From: Phycisphaerales bacterium UBA3190
Lineage (GTDB): Bacteria > Planctomycetota > Phycisphaerae > Phycisphaerales > UBA1924
NCBI GenBank assembly: GCA_002364005.1
Contig: DEXG01000016.1
Coordinates: forward strand, 732-7,622
Length of the DNA: 6,891 nt
Direction: 5' to 3'
The notes under the pieces: generated by a model
Databases searched by the model: none
The model's input: the letters and a program-made list of their open reading frames with translations, nothing else
What the model was told of the DNA's origin: nothing
Translations under genes and position numbers: made by a program
Part shown: one piece after another, positions 1-5,658 of the stretch
How the letters are laid out: each line of letters starts with the position of its first letter
How positions within the stretch are numbered: position 1 is the first letter of the stretch

Positions 1-819
1 GAAAAAATTAATGATGGTGAGGAAAATGCACTGAATCAAAACTGGACAACTGCGCGAAACATACGGGAACAAGTTGAAAAGGAAAACTCGAGGAGGAACC
101 GGAAAATTAAAATCGGTATCGATGAAGATGGCATCAGTGTAGAAGGTGAGTCGACAAGCAATTCCAATGAGTCTCCTCAGGGTTTACAGATCGGGATATC
201 CCCGGTCGGTGATCCTGTAAGGCTTGTCGACAAAAGTTGGAGCTTTTCGGGGACGCTTGACTGGTCATACATGGGGCAAGATATTGTTGTAAATATAGCA
301 GGGTCATTGTTTGGGGTGGTCGGGGAGAGTGGTGCTCGAGGCATGAAAGGGCGATTTACAGGAGGGGAGTTGCAAATGCAGCTTCCGAACGGAGATGTTG
401 TCCCATTAACTCTCGACCCGACAGAATCGTCTCTTATTCAAACAGACTCGGTTACAGGAATCGGTTTCATCGATTTCGTTGCTGATGCAGATTATCCGAA
501 TGACGCAATGGCTTGGGTTTTGCAATCCAGCACATGGTTCAGGTTGCCGATCACGTCAGACGAAACTGGATCTTTCATTATTTCGACAGGTGTTGTTCAT
601 CCTGACGAACTCTATCCTCATATTGATGAGCCATATACTGACTTTAATCTCGATAATGTGCTGCATTATGAAACAGACTATGCGGCGTTCTTATCCGCAT
701 GGGGCCAGAATGACCCTCGTGCAGATATCAATGTTGATGATCAATGGGATCAGCAAGACGTGAATATGTGGATTGATGCATTTTTTGTAGATTATGACTA
801 TCATCAGGGTCAGATATAA
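1..819 (+). CDS. Secreted-type protein with C-terminal dockerin/EF-hand-like repeats (5' end outside window)
   Basis: The frame is open without a stop from base 1, so this is the last 272 codons of a longer gene. The first in-frame ATG (271) has no ribosome binding site and the coding character continues upstream of it, so I do not take it as the start. The visible N-terminal part is rich in Asn, Asp, Glu and Gly and matches no family I recognise. The C-terminal end has two calcium-loop-like segments. The second (bases 724-759) has the full DxNxDxxxDxxD pattern of a type I dockerin or EF-hand loop and is followed by a short helix. The first (from base 640) starts D-F-N-L-D but has His at the fourth ligand position and one extra residue, so it looks degenerate. 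Paired loops of this kind end many planctomycete exported proteins. The specific function is unknown. The gene has lower GC than the - strand genes and is followed after 1 nt by a lipoprotein gene. Confidence 0.75.
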   Translation, partial: EKINDGEENALNQNWTTARNIREQVEKENSRRNRKIKIGIDEDGISVEGESTSNSNESPQGLQIGISPVGDPVRLVDKSWSFSGTLDWSYMGQDIVVNIAGSLFGVVGESGARGMKGRFTGGELQMQLPNGDVVPLTLDPTESSLIQTDSVTGIGFIDFVADADYPNDAMAWVLQSSTWFRLPITSDETGSFIISTGVVHPDELYPHIDEPYTDFNLDNVLHYETDYAAFLSAWGQNDPRADINVDDQWDQQDVNMWIDAFFVDYDYHQGQI

Positions 820-820
820 T

Positions 821-1408
821 ATGAAGCAAGTACACGCAAAATGTATGATGTTGGTAGGCGTGTTGGCAGTCATGTCTTCATCGTGTGCGGTTGTCCGGCA
901 TTCGGATTCTGAAGGCAAGGCAGCGTCATCAGTTGCTAGCGAATCAGCGTCATATAGGGACAGGTATACCCCAACCCCCTTGTTCGGCACTCTTGATGAT
1001 CAGCGAAAACCAAAGTATCGTCAACATGCAGAACAGCTGTCTGATGATGAGCTGCTCGATTGGTGTGAATCAAAGTATCGTGAGTACTCGTATTCGTATG
1101 CAACGCTCGTAGTGATTCGCTCAATGGGGTTTGATAATCCATTCAAGTCCGATGATGAGGAGTATGGATGGGGGCCTTTGGAGAGTGAAATTCGAGCGAT
1201 GTATGTGTACACCTCAACGGCAAGATCTACCCTGGAGTATGCGATCCTCAGCTCGAGGCGTGATGCTTATCTGCTGGCGTATGAGTATGTTTCGATCTGG
1301 AATGATGAGTATTTTCAACGAATGGAGGACTTGCTCATTCGGATTGCAGGCGAGGGATTTGGCAGACCGAATGCCGAAGAGAAGATTGATCTCTCTTCTT
1401 TGTATTAA
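821..1408 (+). CDS. Small lipoprotein of unknown function
   Basis: The 195-residue product starts with a lipoprotein signal peptide: MKQVHAK, a hydrophobic stretch (about residues 9-18), then S-S-S-C with the candidate lipidated Cys at residue 22. The lipobox is weak but plausible. An upstream in-frame ATG at 794 lies inside the preceding gene and would spoil the signal peptide. The ATG at 821 gives a proper signal and has an AGGG about 11 nt upstream. The mature part begins with a Ser/Ala-rich linker (to about residue 45). An acidic and aromatic region follows, probably mostly helical (L-S-D-D-E-L-L-D-W, then a Tyr/Ser-rich stretch). I recognise no family. The preceding stop codon ends at 819, so the two genes are probably one transcript ending at the terminator at 1430-1456. 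It may act with the dockerin-like protein at the cell envelope, which is inferred only from adjacency. Confidence 0.75.
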   Translation: MKQVHAKCMMLVGVLAVMSSSCAVVRHSDSEGKAASSVASESASYRDRYTPTPLFGTLDDQRKPKYRQHAEQLSDDELLDWCESKYREYSYSYATLVVIRSMGFDNPFKSDDEEYGWGPLESEIRAMYVYTSTARSTLEYAILSSRRDAYLLAYEYVSIWNDEYFQRMEDLLIRIAGEGFGRPNAEEKIDLSSLY

Positions 1409-1429
1409 GATCAGAGATGTCGCGACAGA

Positions 1430-1456
1430 GAGAGCCCCGTGCGGGGCTCTCTTTTT
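1430..1456 (+). terminator. Intrinsic terminator after the lipoprotein gene
   Basis: A perfect 9-bp stem, GAGAGCCCC (1430-1438) with GGGGCTCTC (1443-1451), closes a GTGC tetraloop and is followed at once by five T (1452-1456). It lies 21 nt after the stop codon at 1408. The opposite strand has no U-tract after the hairpin, so it terminates + strand transcription. Confidence 0.88.
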
Positions 1457-1492
1457 CAATTGGGATCAATGTCATATGCCTTTTCTCTCGCC

Positions 1493-1585
1493 GGGTGCCA
1501 CGGCTTGATCAGCCGAAGGCTGACAAGCCGTGCGCTGAATATGTCTTGAGCATCGAAGCGGCTGTTCGGTGAAGAAGTGGCACCC
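1493..1585. repeat. Split palindromic repeat, possibly interrupted by a short insertion
   Basis: This lies in the gene-free stretch 1457-1658 between the convergent gene blocks. CACGGCTTG (1499-1507) pairs with CAAGCCGTG (1524-1532), and TCAGCC (1509-1514) with GGCTGA (1518-1523), leaving a GAA loop and one bulged A at 1508: a 15-bp hairpin. Outside it, GGGTGCCAC (1493-1501) has its complement GTGGCACCC at 1577-1585, 44 bases beyond the hairpin's final GTG. If 1533-1579 were removed, the left and right halves would form one continuous palindrome ending in GTGGCACCC, and GTG stands at both edges of the extra segment. I recall similar GGGTGCCACGGC-type repeats in planctomycete genomes but could not search. 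Confidence 0.6.
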
Positions 1586-1615
1586 AGATCACGCCGATCG
1601 CAAATCCCATCTTTA

Positions 1616-1643
1616 CTGATGGCTGATGGCTGATGGCTGATGG
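1616..1643. repeat. Tandem heptanucleotide repeat (CTGATGG)4
   Basis: Four exact copies of the 7-base unit CTGATGG run back to back, ending 15 bp before the uvrC stop codon. The unit is not a multiple of three, and the array lies outside any supported gene. A change in copy number would affect only the 3' flank of uvrC. Confidence 0.9.
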
Positions 1644-1658
1644 CCAGCCCCTCTTCCC

Positions 1659-3113
1659 TCACTCCCCCAGCGTCCGCTTCCGCCTCAAAATATGGTGGTA
1701 ATGCTGCGCAAACCGATGCGCCTCATCCCGCACCTGCTGGAGCAGCCGCAGCCCCGGGTTGTTCCGACCCAGCTCGATCGGCTCCTTGCTGCCCTGCACA
1801 TAGATCAGCTCTTCCTTCTTCGCCAGCGACACCACCATCGGCGGCTTCACTTCCAACTGCTCGAACGCCTCGAGCGCCGCGTGGAGCTGCCCCAGCCCGC
1901 CGTCGACCATGATCACCTCTGGGTACAGCTCGTGCCCCTCGCCCGCGCTGCGATATCGGCGGCTGATGACCTCACGCATCGACGCGTAATCGTCGTTGGC
2001 CCGACCGCCGGACATGTTCTGGAACGAGTTGATGCGGTAGCGCCGGTACTCCTGCTTGAACGGCCGCCCATCGACAAAGCATACTTTCGAGGCGACCGTT
2101 TCATTGCCTTGCAGATGCGCGATGTCGAAGCCTTCGACGCAGCGGACCTCCTTATCGAGCCCCAGCGCCCTCTGCAAGCTCGTGCAGCCCTTCTTGGGGT
2201 CGATGTAGCCGATCTCGGTCTCGGGCTGCCACTGGTCGTCGGTCGAGGCCCGCTCGTCGAGCCGCTGGATCGCCTCGATCTGATCGCGCAGCACGGCTGC
2301 CCCCTCGAAGTCCATCTCGCTCGACGCCCGCTTCATCTCATCCTCGAGTTCGCGCAGCACCGTGGTGCGTTTGCTCTTGAAGAACTTGATCAGGCGTGTG
2401 ATGTCATCGCGGTACTGCTCCTTGCCGATCGAGTCGTTGCACGGGGCCGAGCATTTGCCGATCGCCTTGAGCAGGCACGGGCGGAAGTACCGGTTCTTCG
2501 GGTCGCCGTCGATGATGTCCAAAGAGCATGTCCGGAACTTGAACACGCCCTGCAACGCGTCGAGCGCCATGTACAGCGAGCTGGGCGAGGTGAACGGGCC
2601 CAGGATCGTCGCGCCGACAAAGCGCGGGTCCTTGCTCCCGTCGTCCCGGATCCCCGTCGGGTTGCGGCTGACGAACACCCGTGGGAAATCCTCCCGCGTG
2701 GTCACCACGAGGTACGGGTAGGTCTTGTCGTCCTTCTGGGCCGCGTTGTAGGGCGGGTTGATGTCCTTGATCAGCCGGTTCTCGGCCAGCAACGCCTCCC
2801 ACGCCGTGTCGGTGTAGAAGATGTCGAACGAATGCACCTCGTCGAGCATCGGGTTCTTGCGCGGCCCCAGATCGGTCGAGGGGATGAAGTACGAAGACAC
2901 CCGATCGCACAGCTTCGTCGCCTTGCCCACATAGAGCACCGACCCCTTGTGGTTCTTCATCAGGTACACGCCCGGCTTGGGCGGCAGCTGCCTCGCCTCG
3001 TTGCGAAGGCGCAGCAGCCGCATCACCTTGGACTCGGTCCCCCAGGGCGGCGGGTCGGACGCGGGGGCATGCCCCTCGTCATCCAGAAACGGGCTGTCAG
3101 GGTCGTCGGCCAC
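1659..3113 (-). CDS. uvrC: UvrC, excinuclease ABC subunit C, compact form lacking the HhH region
   Basis: UvrC makes the 3' and 5' incisions around bulky DNA lesions after loading by UvrAB. The 484-residue product has a GIY-YIG nuclease domain (about 43-123; GVY at 48, YVG at 61, Arg71, Glu111), four Cys at 196, 213, 221 and 225 matching the iron-sulfur ligands known in E. coli UvrC, a UVR motif for UvrB contact (about 254-286), and an RNase H-like domain with Asp330, Asp404 and His466 in the expected motifs (EGFD, MVDGG, RDEAHRFA). Both active sites look intact. It is short for the family (about 600 residues): it ends right after the RNase H-like domain, and the stretch from UVR to EGFD is only about 44 residues. 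The longest start is GTG at 3113 without a clear Shine-Dalgarno. ATG at 3023 (residue 31) would drop a Pro/Asp-rich, probably disordered tail and is a fair alternative. The gene lies 60 nt after the toxin gene. Confidence 0.95.
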   Translation of the reverse strand: MADDPDSPFLDDEGHAPASDPPPWGTESKVMRLLRLRNEARQLPPKPGVYLMKNHKGSVLYVGKATKLCDRVSSYFIPSTDLGPRKNPMLDEVHSFDIFYTDTAWEALLAENRLIKDINPPYNAAQKDDKTYPYLVVTTREDFPRVFVSRNPTGIRDDGSKDPRFVGATILGPFTSPSSLYMALDALQGVFKFRTCSLDIIDGDPKNRYFRPCLLKAIGKCSAPCNDSIGKEQYRDDITRLIKFFKSKRTTVLRELEDEMKRASSEMDFEGAAVLRDQIEAIQRLDERASTDDQWQPETEIGYIDPKKGCTSLQRALGLDKEVRCVEGFDIAHLQGNETVASKVCFVDGRPFKQEYRRYRINSFQNMSGGRANDDYASMREVISRRYRSAGEGHELYPEVIMVDGGLGQLHAALEAFEQLEVKPPMVVSLAKKEELIYVQGSKEPIELGRNNPGLRLLQQVRDEAHRFAQHYHHILRRKRTLGE

Positions 3114-3131
3114 GGGGGATTGTATTCGTGT

Positions 3132-3170
3132 CAGGCATACGAGCCGCGACCGTCAGGGAGCGGTCCCTGC
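3132..3170. repeat. Probable dispersed intergenic repeat with a hairpin
   Basis: The 60-bp gap between the toxin stop and the uvrC start holds CAGGGA (3154-3159) and TCCCTG (3164-3169), a perfect 6-bp stem around GCGG. An overlapping alternative pairs GACCG with CGGTC. The core GAGCCGCGACCGTCAGGGAG (3141-3160) resembles a short element I recall as recurring in planctomycete genomes, often mistranslated as part of spurious proteins. That is memory and was not searched. There is no T-tract on either side, so it is not a standard terminator. Confidence 0.5.
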
Positions 3171-3173
3171 GTG

Positions 3174-3554
3174 TTACGCCCGAAGCGTCTGCACATCGTA
3201 CTGTTGAATCTGCCGATCGCGGGTGATCAGGATCAGCTGCTCGTGCTTCGCCTGGGCAATCAGCATCCGGTCGAACGGGTCCTGATGGTGCATGGGCAGC
3301 ATCCCGACACCCAGAGCATGCGTGATCGTGATCGGGAGCATCTCGATCCGGTCGTTGCCGAGCACCTCTTCGAGGTTCGGCGGGAACTCCAAACGCCCCA
3401 GACGCTGCTTGATGCTCATCTCCCATGCCGAGGCGGCGCTGAGCATGATCGTGTGCGCCGGGTCGGCGATCACGCCCCGCGCCTCGTCGCTGAGCTGTGC
3501 GGGATCACCCATCCACCACAGCAATGCGTGGGTGTCGAGCAGGTACGCGCCCAT
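3174..3554 (-). CDS. vapC: VapC-family type II toxin, PIN-domain ribonuclease
   Basis: The 126-residue product is a complete single PIN domain, the usual size for VapC toxins, which are Mg-dependent ribonucleases that cleave specific RNAs (often tRNA or rRNA) when not bound by antitoxin. The acidic residues expected at the active site are present: Asp7 in LLDTHALLWW, Glu45 in AWEMSIKQRLG, Asp92 and Asp95 in QDPFDRMLIAQA, and Asp113 in LITRDRQI. The LLDTHALLWW start and the DPFDR motif place it in the subgroup commonly paired with Phd/YefM antitoxins. Its ATG shares one base with the antitoxin stop (TGATG), which points to translational coupling. Nothing suggests inactivation. The RNA target cannot be read from the sequence. 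Confidence 0.92.
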   Translation of the reverse strand: MGAYLLDTHALLWWMGDPAQLSDEARGVIADPAHTIMLSAASAWEMSIKQRLGRLEFPPNLEEVLGNDRIEMLPITITHALGVGMLPMHHQDPFDRMLIAQAKHEQLILITRDRQIQQYDVQTLRA

Positions 3555-3793
3555 CAGCGATCAACCCCGAACGCGTCGTTGAGGTCCTCGGGCAGCGGTG
3601 CATCGAAATCGTCACCGACACGCACCAGCCCCTTCCAATGCCCCCCGGTCCGCTGGTGCTTGGGCAGCTCATAGCCCACCAAGCGGGCGATTGGCTTGCC
3701 GGCCTTGGCGATGATGATCTCCTCGCCCCGGGCGACGCACTCGAGCAGCTTGGAGAGATGGGTCTTGGCTTCGTGGGTGTTGATGATTCGCAT
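3554..3793 (-). CDS. Phd/YefM-family antitoxin
   Basis: This 79-residue protein has the Phd/YefM fold signature: an N-terminal segment with INTHEAKTHLSKLLE followed by GEEIIIAKAGKPIARLV (to about residue 39). In this family that part dimerises and binds the operator. The C-terminal part, with HWKG near residue 52 and DDFDAPLPEDL near 61, is of the type that wraps the PIN toxin and blocks its active site. It precedes the toxin gene and overlaps it by one base, the normal antitoxin-first order. No Shine-Dalgarno precedes the ATG at 3793, and the likely -10 is only 6 nt away, so the mRNA may be leaderless. Autorepression by the antitoxin or the complex is expected from the family but not shown here. 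Confidence 0.92.
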   Translation of the reverse strand: MRIINTHEAKTHLSKLLECVARGEEIIIAKAGKPIARLVGYELPKHQRTGGHWKGLVRVGDDFDAPLPEDLNDAFGVDR

Positions 3794-3799
3794 GTATTA

Positions 3800-3827
3800 A
3801 GTCTACAAACTTAGTCCAGTGAGTCAA
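3800..3827 (-). promoter_or_regulatory. Putative promoter of the toxin-antitoxin operon
   Basis: Read on the - strand, TTGACT (3827-3822) and TAGACT (3805-3800) are separated by 16 bases, a fair sigma-70 match (5 of 6 and 4 of 6). Transcription would begin at or next to the antitoxin ATG. An inverted pair TAAGT (3798-3802) / ACTTA (3809-3813) overlaps the -10 and could be part of an operator. This is inference by inspection. Confidence 0.5.
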
Positions 3828-3839
3828 GAAAGAGCAGAG

Positions 3840-3863
3840 AAAAACCGGCCCATGCAGACCGGT
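3840..3863 (-). terminator. Intrinsic terminator after the 3885-4322 lipoprotein gene
   Basis: On the - strand ACCGGTC (3863-3857) and GGCCGGT (3850-3844) form a 7-bp stem with one G-U wobble around a TGCATG loop. The last paired T is followed by four more (3843-3840). It lies 21 nt past the lipoprotein stop codon and just before the antitoxin promoter, so it separates the two transcripts. Confidence 0.75.
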
Positions 3864-3884
3864 CGGGAGAAGTCGATTGTCGAT

Positions 3885-4322
3885 TTACTCGTAGATGTAG
3901 TCCGGCCCACGCCACTGCTGCCACTTCTTGAGCCGGAAACGCCAAAAGTTCTCCTCGAAGTTCTTCTGGGCCTCGGGCGACCAGGTCTGGTACGCCGGGA
4001 GCATGCGGGCTTCTGAAGCGACCACACGCAGCAGGTCTTCGGCTTCCTGCACACTCAGGGGCTCGGCCTCGCCCGAACGGATCGCGGCATGCAGCAGGTC
4101 CTGGTACATCGCGTTGAGATGCGCGTAGTCCTCAAGCGTCGTTTCGCTCAGCGGCTGCTGATTGAGACGCATGGACTCGGCGTCCAGGATCGTGCTGATC
4201 GCACGCGCCTGGTGGCGCTGCCCAGTGGTGCGCTCGACGCGGCAGCCGCTGGCAAAGGTCAGCACCGCGGCGGCGGCGACAAGGGCGGACGATTTCACGA
4301 TGCTCTTCGCTGTGCGATTCAT
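3885..4322 (-). CDS. Small lipoprotein of unknown function
   Basis: The 145-residue product has a clear lipoprotein signal peptide: MNRTAK with basic residues, a hydrophobic Ala/Val/Leu core, then A-S-G-C with the lipidated Cys at residue 27. The chosen ATG at 4322 has GGAG 5 nt upstream and gives a normal signal peptide. The longer frame from 4361 would put 13 extra residues before it and lies where the promoter's transcript should begin. The mature part looks mainly helical and acidic, with a tail rich in Trp and basic residues (FWRFRLKKWQQW). I recognise no family. It has its own promoter (4360-4389) and terminator (3840-3863), so it is probably a single-gene unit. A role at the cell envelope follows from the lipid anchor only. 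Confidence 0.85.
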   Translation of the reverse strand: MNRTAKSIVKSSALVAAAAVLTFASGCRVERTTGQRHQARAISTILDAESMRLNQQPLSETTLEDYAHLNAMYQDLLHAAIRSGEAEPLSVQEAEDLLRVVASEARMLPAYQTWSPEAQKNFEENFWRFRLKKWQQWRGPDYIYE

Positions 4323-4354
4323 ACTCACTCCATCGGTTCTCGGACCGGCACGCA

Positions 4355-4389
4355 TGAACAATATACCTTCGATCCAGATCGATTGTTCA
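4355..4389 (-). promoter_or_regulatory. Putative lipoprotein-gene promoter inside nested inverted repeats
   Basis: On the - strand TGAACA (4389-4384) and TATATT (4365-4360) are 18 bases apart, a moderate sigma-70 match, giving a leader of about 30 nt that carries the GGAG site. An exact 8-bp inverted repeat, TGAACAAT (4355-4362) and ATTGTTCA (4382-4389), covers both elements. Inside the spacer, TCGATC and GATCGA (4369-4374 and 4377-4382) form a second palindrome. This arrangement suits binding by a dimeric regulator, which is inference. Confidence 0.5.
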
Positions 4390-4414
4390 CCGTTTTATCG
4401 ACCAGAAAGTCGCT

Positions 4415-5638
4415 CTACGATAGCGCCAATCGACACATCATCTCGATCCCGAGCGGGATCACCTTGTCATTGAAGTCAAAGTTCGGCGTATGAAGCCCGG
4501 GATACGGGTCTCTGCCGGGCTCGCTTAGCCCGATCAGATAAAAACACGCGGGCACCTTCAGGGCGTAATACGAGAAGTCCTCGCCACCCATGCTGGGCTC
4601 CTGCACGGGCTGAAAATCGGTCACAAGTACTGATTCTGTCGCGGTTTGCGCGACGCGTGCCGCCTCGTTGGGGTCATTCAGCGTGACCGGGTAGCCGTCG
4701 TTCCACTGAATCTGGGCCTGGCAACCCATCGCCTTTGCACCCTGCTCAACGAGCTCCAGGAATCGCGCCTTGGTTTTGGCCCGGGTGTCCATATCCAGGG
4801 TGCGAACGGTGCCCTTGAGCGTGCATTGTTCGGGGATGACATTGTACGCGCTGCCCGCGTGCACCGACCCGAAGGTCACCACCACCGAGTCGGTGGGGCG
4901 TGTGGTTCTGCTGACGATGCTCTGGGCCATCGTGATGATGTGGCTTGCCGCGACGACCGGGTCGACACACAGGTGCGGATACGCCGCGTGCCCCTGCACG
5001 CCCTCGATGCTGATATCAAAGGTGTCGGTCGCCGCCAGCAGGGCACCGGGCTTGGTCGCGACGGTGCCCACGGGCAGGTCGGGCCAGCCGTGCAGGCCAT
5101 ACATACGGGCTACGGGCGGGCCGAAGCCGTTGGCCTCGTCGCCATCGAGCGCGCCATCGCGGCACATCTTGTCCCCGCCCCCGCCACCCTCTTCTGCCGG
5201 CTGGAAGACCAGCGTCACCGGGTTGGGGCGCTGCTCAAGCTGCATCAGCACCCGGGCCACGCCCAGCAGGATGGCCGTGTGCCCGTCGTGCCCGCAGGCG
5301 TGCATGCTGCCGGGCTTGGTGGATTTGTACGCCATGTCGTTGGCTTCTTCGATCGGCAGCGCATCCATATCAGCCCGCAGCCCGATGCAGTCGCCGGGAG
5401 CATCCACGGTTGCCGGGATGTGCGCCACAACGCCGAAGCCCGTGCCGGGCTCACGCCCGCCCATGTTGGTCTTAAAGGTGATACCCAGCCGGGCCAGCTC
5501 CTCCTGCACGACCCGCGATGTTCGCTCCTCGGTGAAGAGGATTTCGGGGTGGGCGTGCAGGTCGTGGCGGATCGCGGTGATCTCGTCGTGGGCGTCTTGG
5601 ATCAGTGAGCTGAGCTGTGGGGCGATGGTGTTGGGCAT
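4415..5638 (-). CDS. M20-family (M20D) metal-dependent amidohydrolase
   Basis: This is a hydrolase of the hippuricase / N-acyl-amino-acid amidohydrolase group, which frees an amino acid from an acyl or similar amide using a two-metal site. The 407-residue product shows the family pattern: RHDLHAHPE (24-32), GLRADMDALP (86-95), HACGHDGHTA (113-122, ligands Cys115 and His117), PAEEGGGG (147-154), LHGWP (182-186), the lid-domain motif GHAAYPH (216-222), MGGEDFSYY (350-358) and GLHTPNFDFND with His383. Length is normal and no signal peptide is seen, so it is probably cytoplasmic. I chose ATG 5638. An in-frame GTG at 5662 would overlap the HD-GYP stop as GTGA, but the eight extra codons include CTA, TTG and GCA, unlike the GC-ending codons around. 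Substrate is not predictable from sequence alone. It may be co-transcribed with the HD-GYP gene. Confidence 0.93.
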   Translation of the reverse strand: MPNTIAPQLSSLIQDAHDEITAIRHDLHAHPEILFTEERTSRVVQEELARLGITFKTNMGGREPGTGFGVVAHIPATVDAPGDCIGLRADMDALPIEEANDMAYKSTKPGSMHACGHDGHTAILLGVARVLMQLEQRPNPVTLVFQPAEEGGGGGDKMCRDGALDGDEANGFGPPVARMYGLHGWPDLPVGTVATKPGALLAATDTFDISIEGVQGHAAYPHLCVDPVVAASHIITMAQSIVSRTTRPTDSVVVTFGSVHAGSAYNVIPEQCTLKGTVRTLDMDTRAKTKARFLELVEQGAKAMGCQAQIQWNDGYPVTLNDPNEAARVAQTATESVLVTDFQPVQEPSMGGEDFSYYALKVPACFYLIGLSEPGRDPYPGLHTPNFDFNDKVIPLGIEMMCRLALS

Positions 5639-5655
5639 GGGCAAGTATAGTGCCC
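5639..5655 (-). promoter_or_regulatory. Weak candidate -10 within an inverted repeat before the amidohydrolase
   Basis: On the - strand TATACT (5649-5644) matches a -10 box at 5 of 6 positions, ends 5 nt before the ATG at 5638, and sits between the arms GGGCA and TGCCC (5655-5651 and 5643-5639). A transcript from it would be leaderless. I see no matching -35, so confidence is low. Confidence 0.33.
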
Positions 5656-5658
5656 AGT

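Noticed and set aside
271..271. ATG at 271 as the start of the first gene
   Set aside because: The same frame is open to the left edge with coding-like content and no ribosome binding site precedes the ATG, so the gene most likely begins outside the window.
1011..1081. CAAAGTATCGT occurs twice exactly 60 bases apart inside the lipoprotein gene (at 1011 and 1071)
   Set aside because: Both copies encode Lys-Tyr-Arg in frame, but the flanking residues do not align as a repeat, so chance or a very old duplication is more likely than a functional element.
1457..1658. CRISPR array in the repeat-rich gap
   Set aside because: The repeats are a palindrome and a 7-base tandem array without spacers of regular length, and no cas-like gene is present.
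1692..3674. A 660-codon open frame on the + strand, antisense to uvrC and the toxin
   Set aside because: It lies opposite genes with intact catalytic motifs, is Arg/Leu/His-rich without a recognisable domain, and runs through the intergenic repeat. High-GC antisense frames of this kind are expected by chance.
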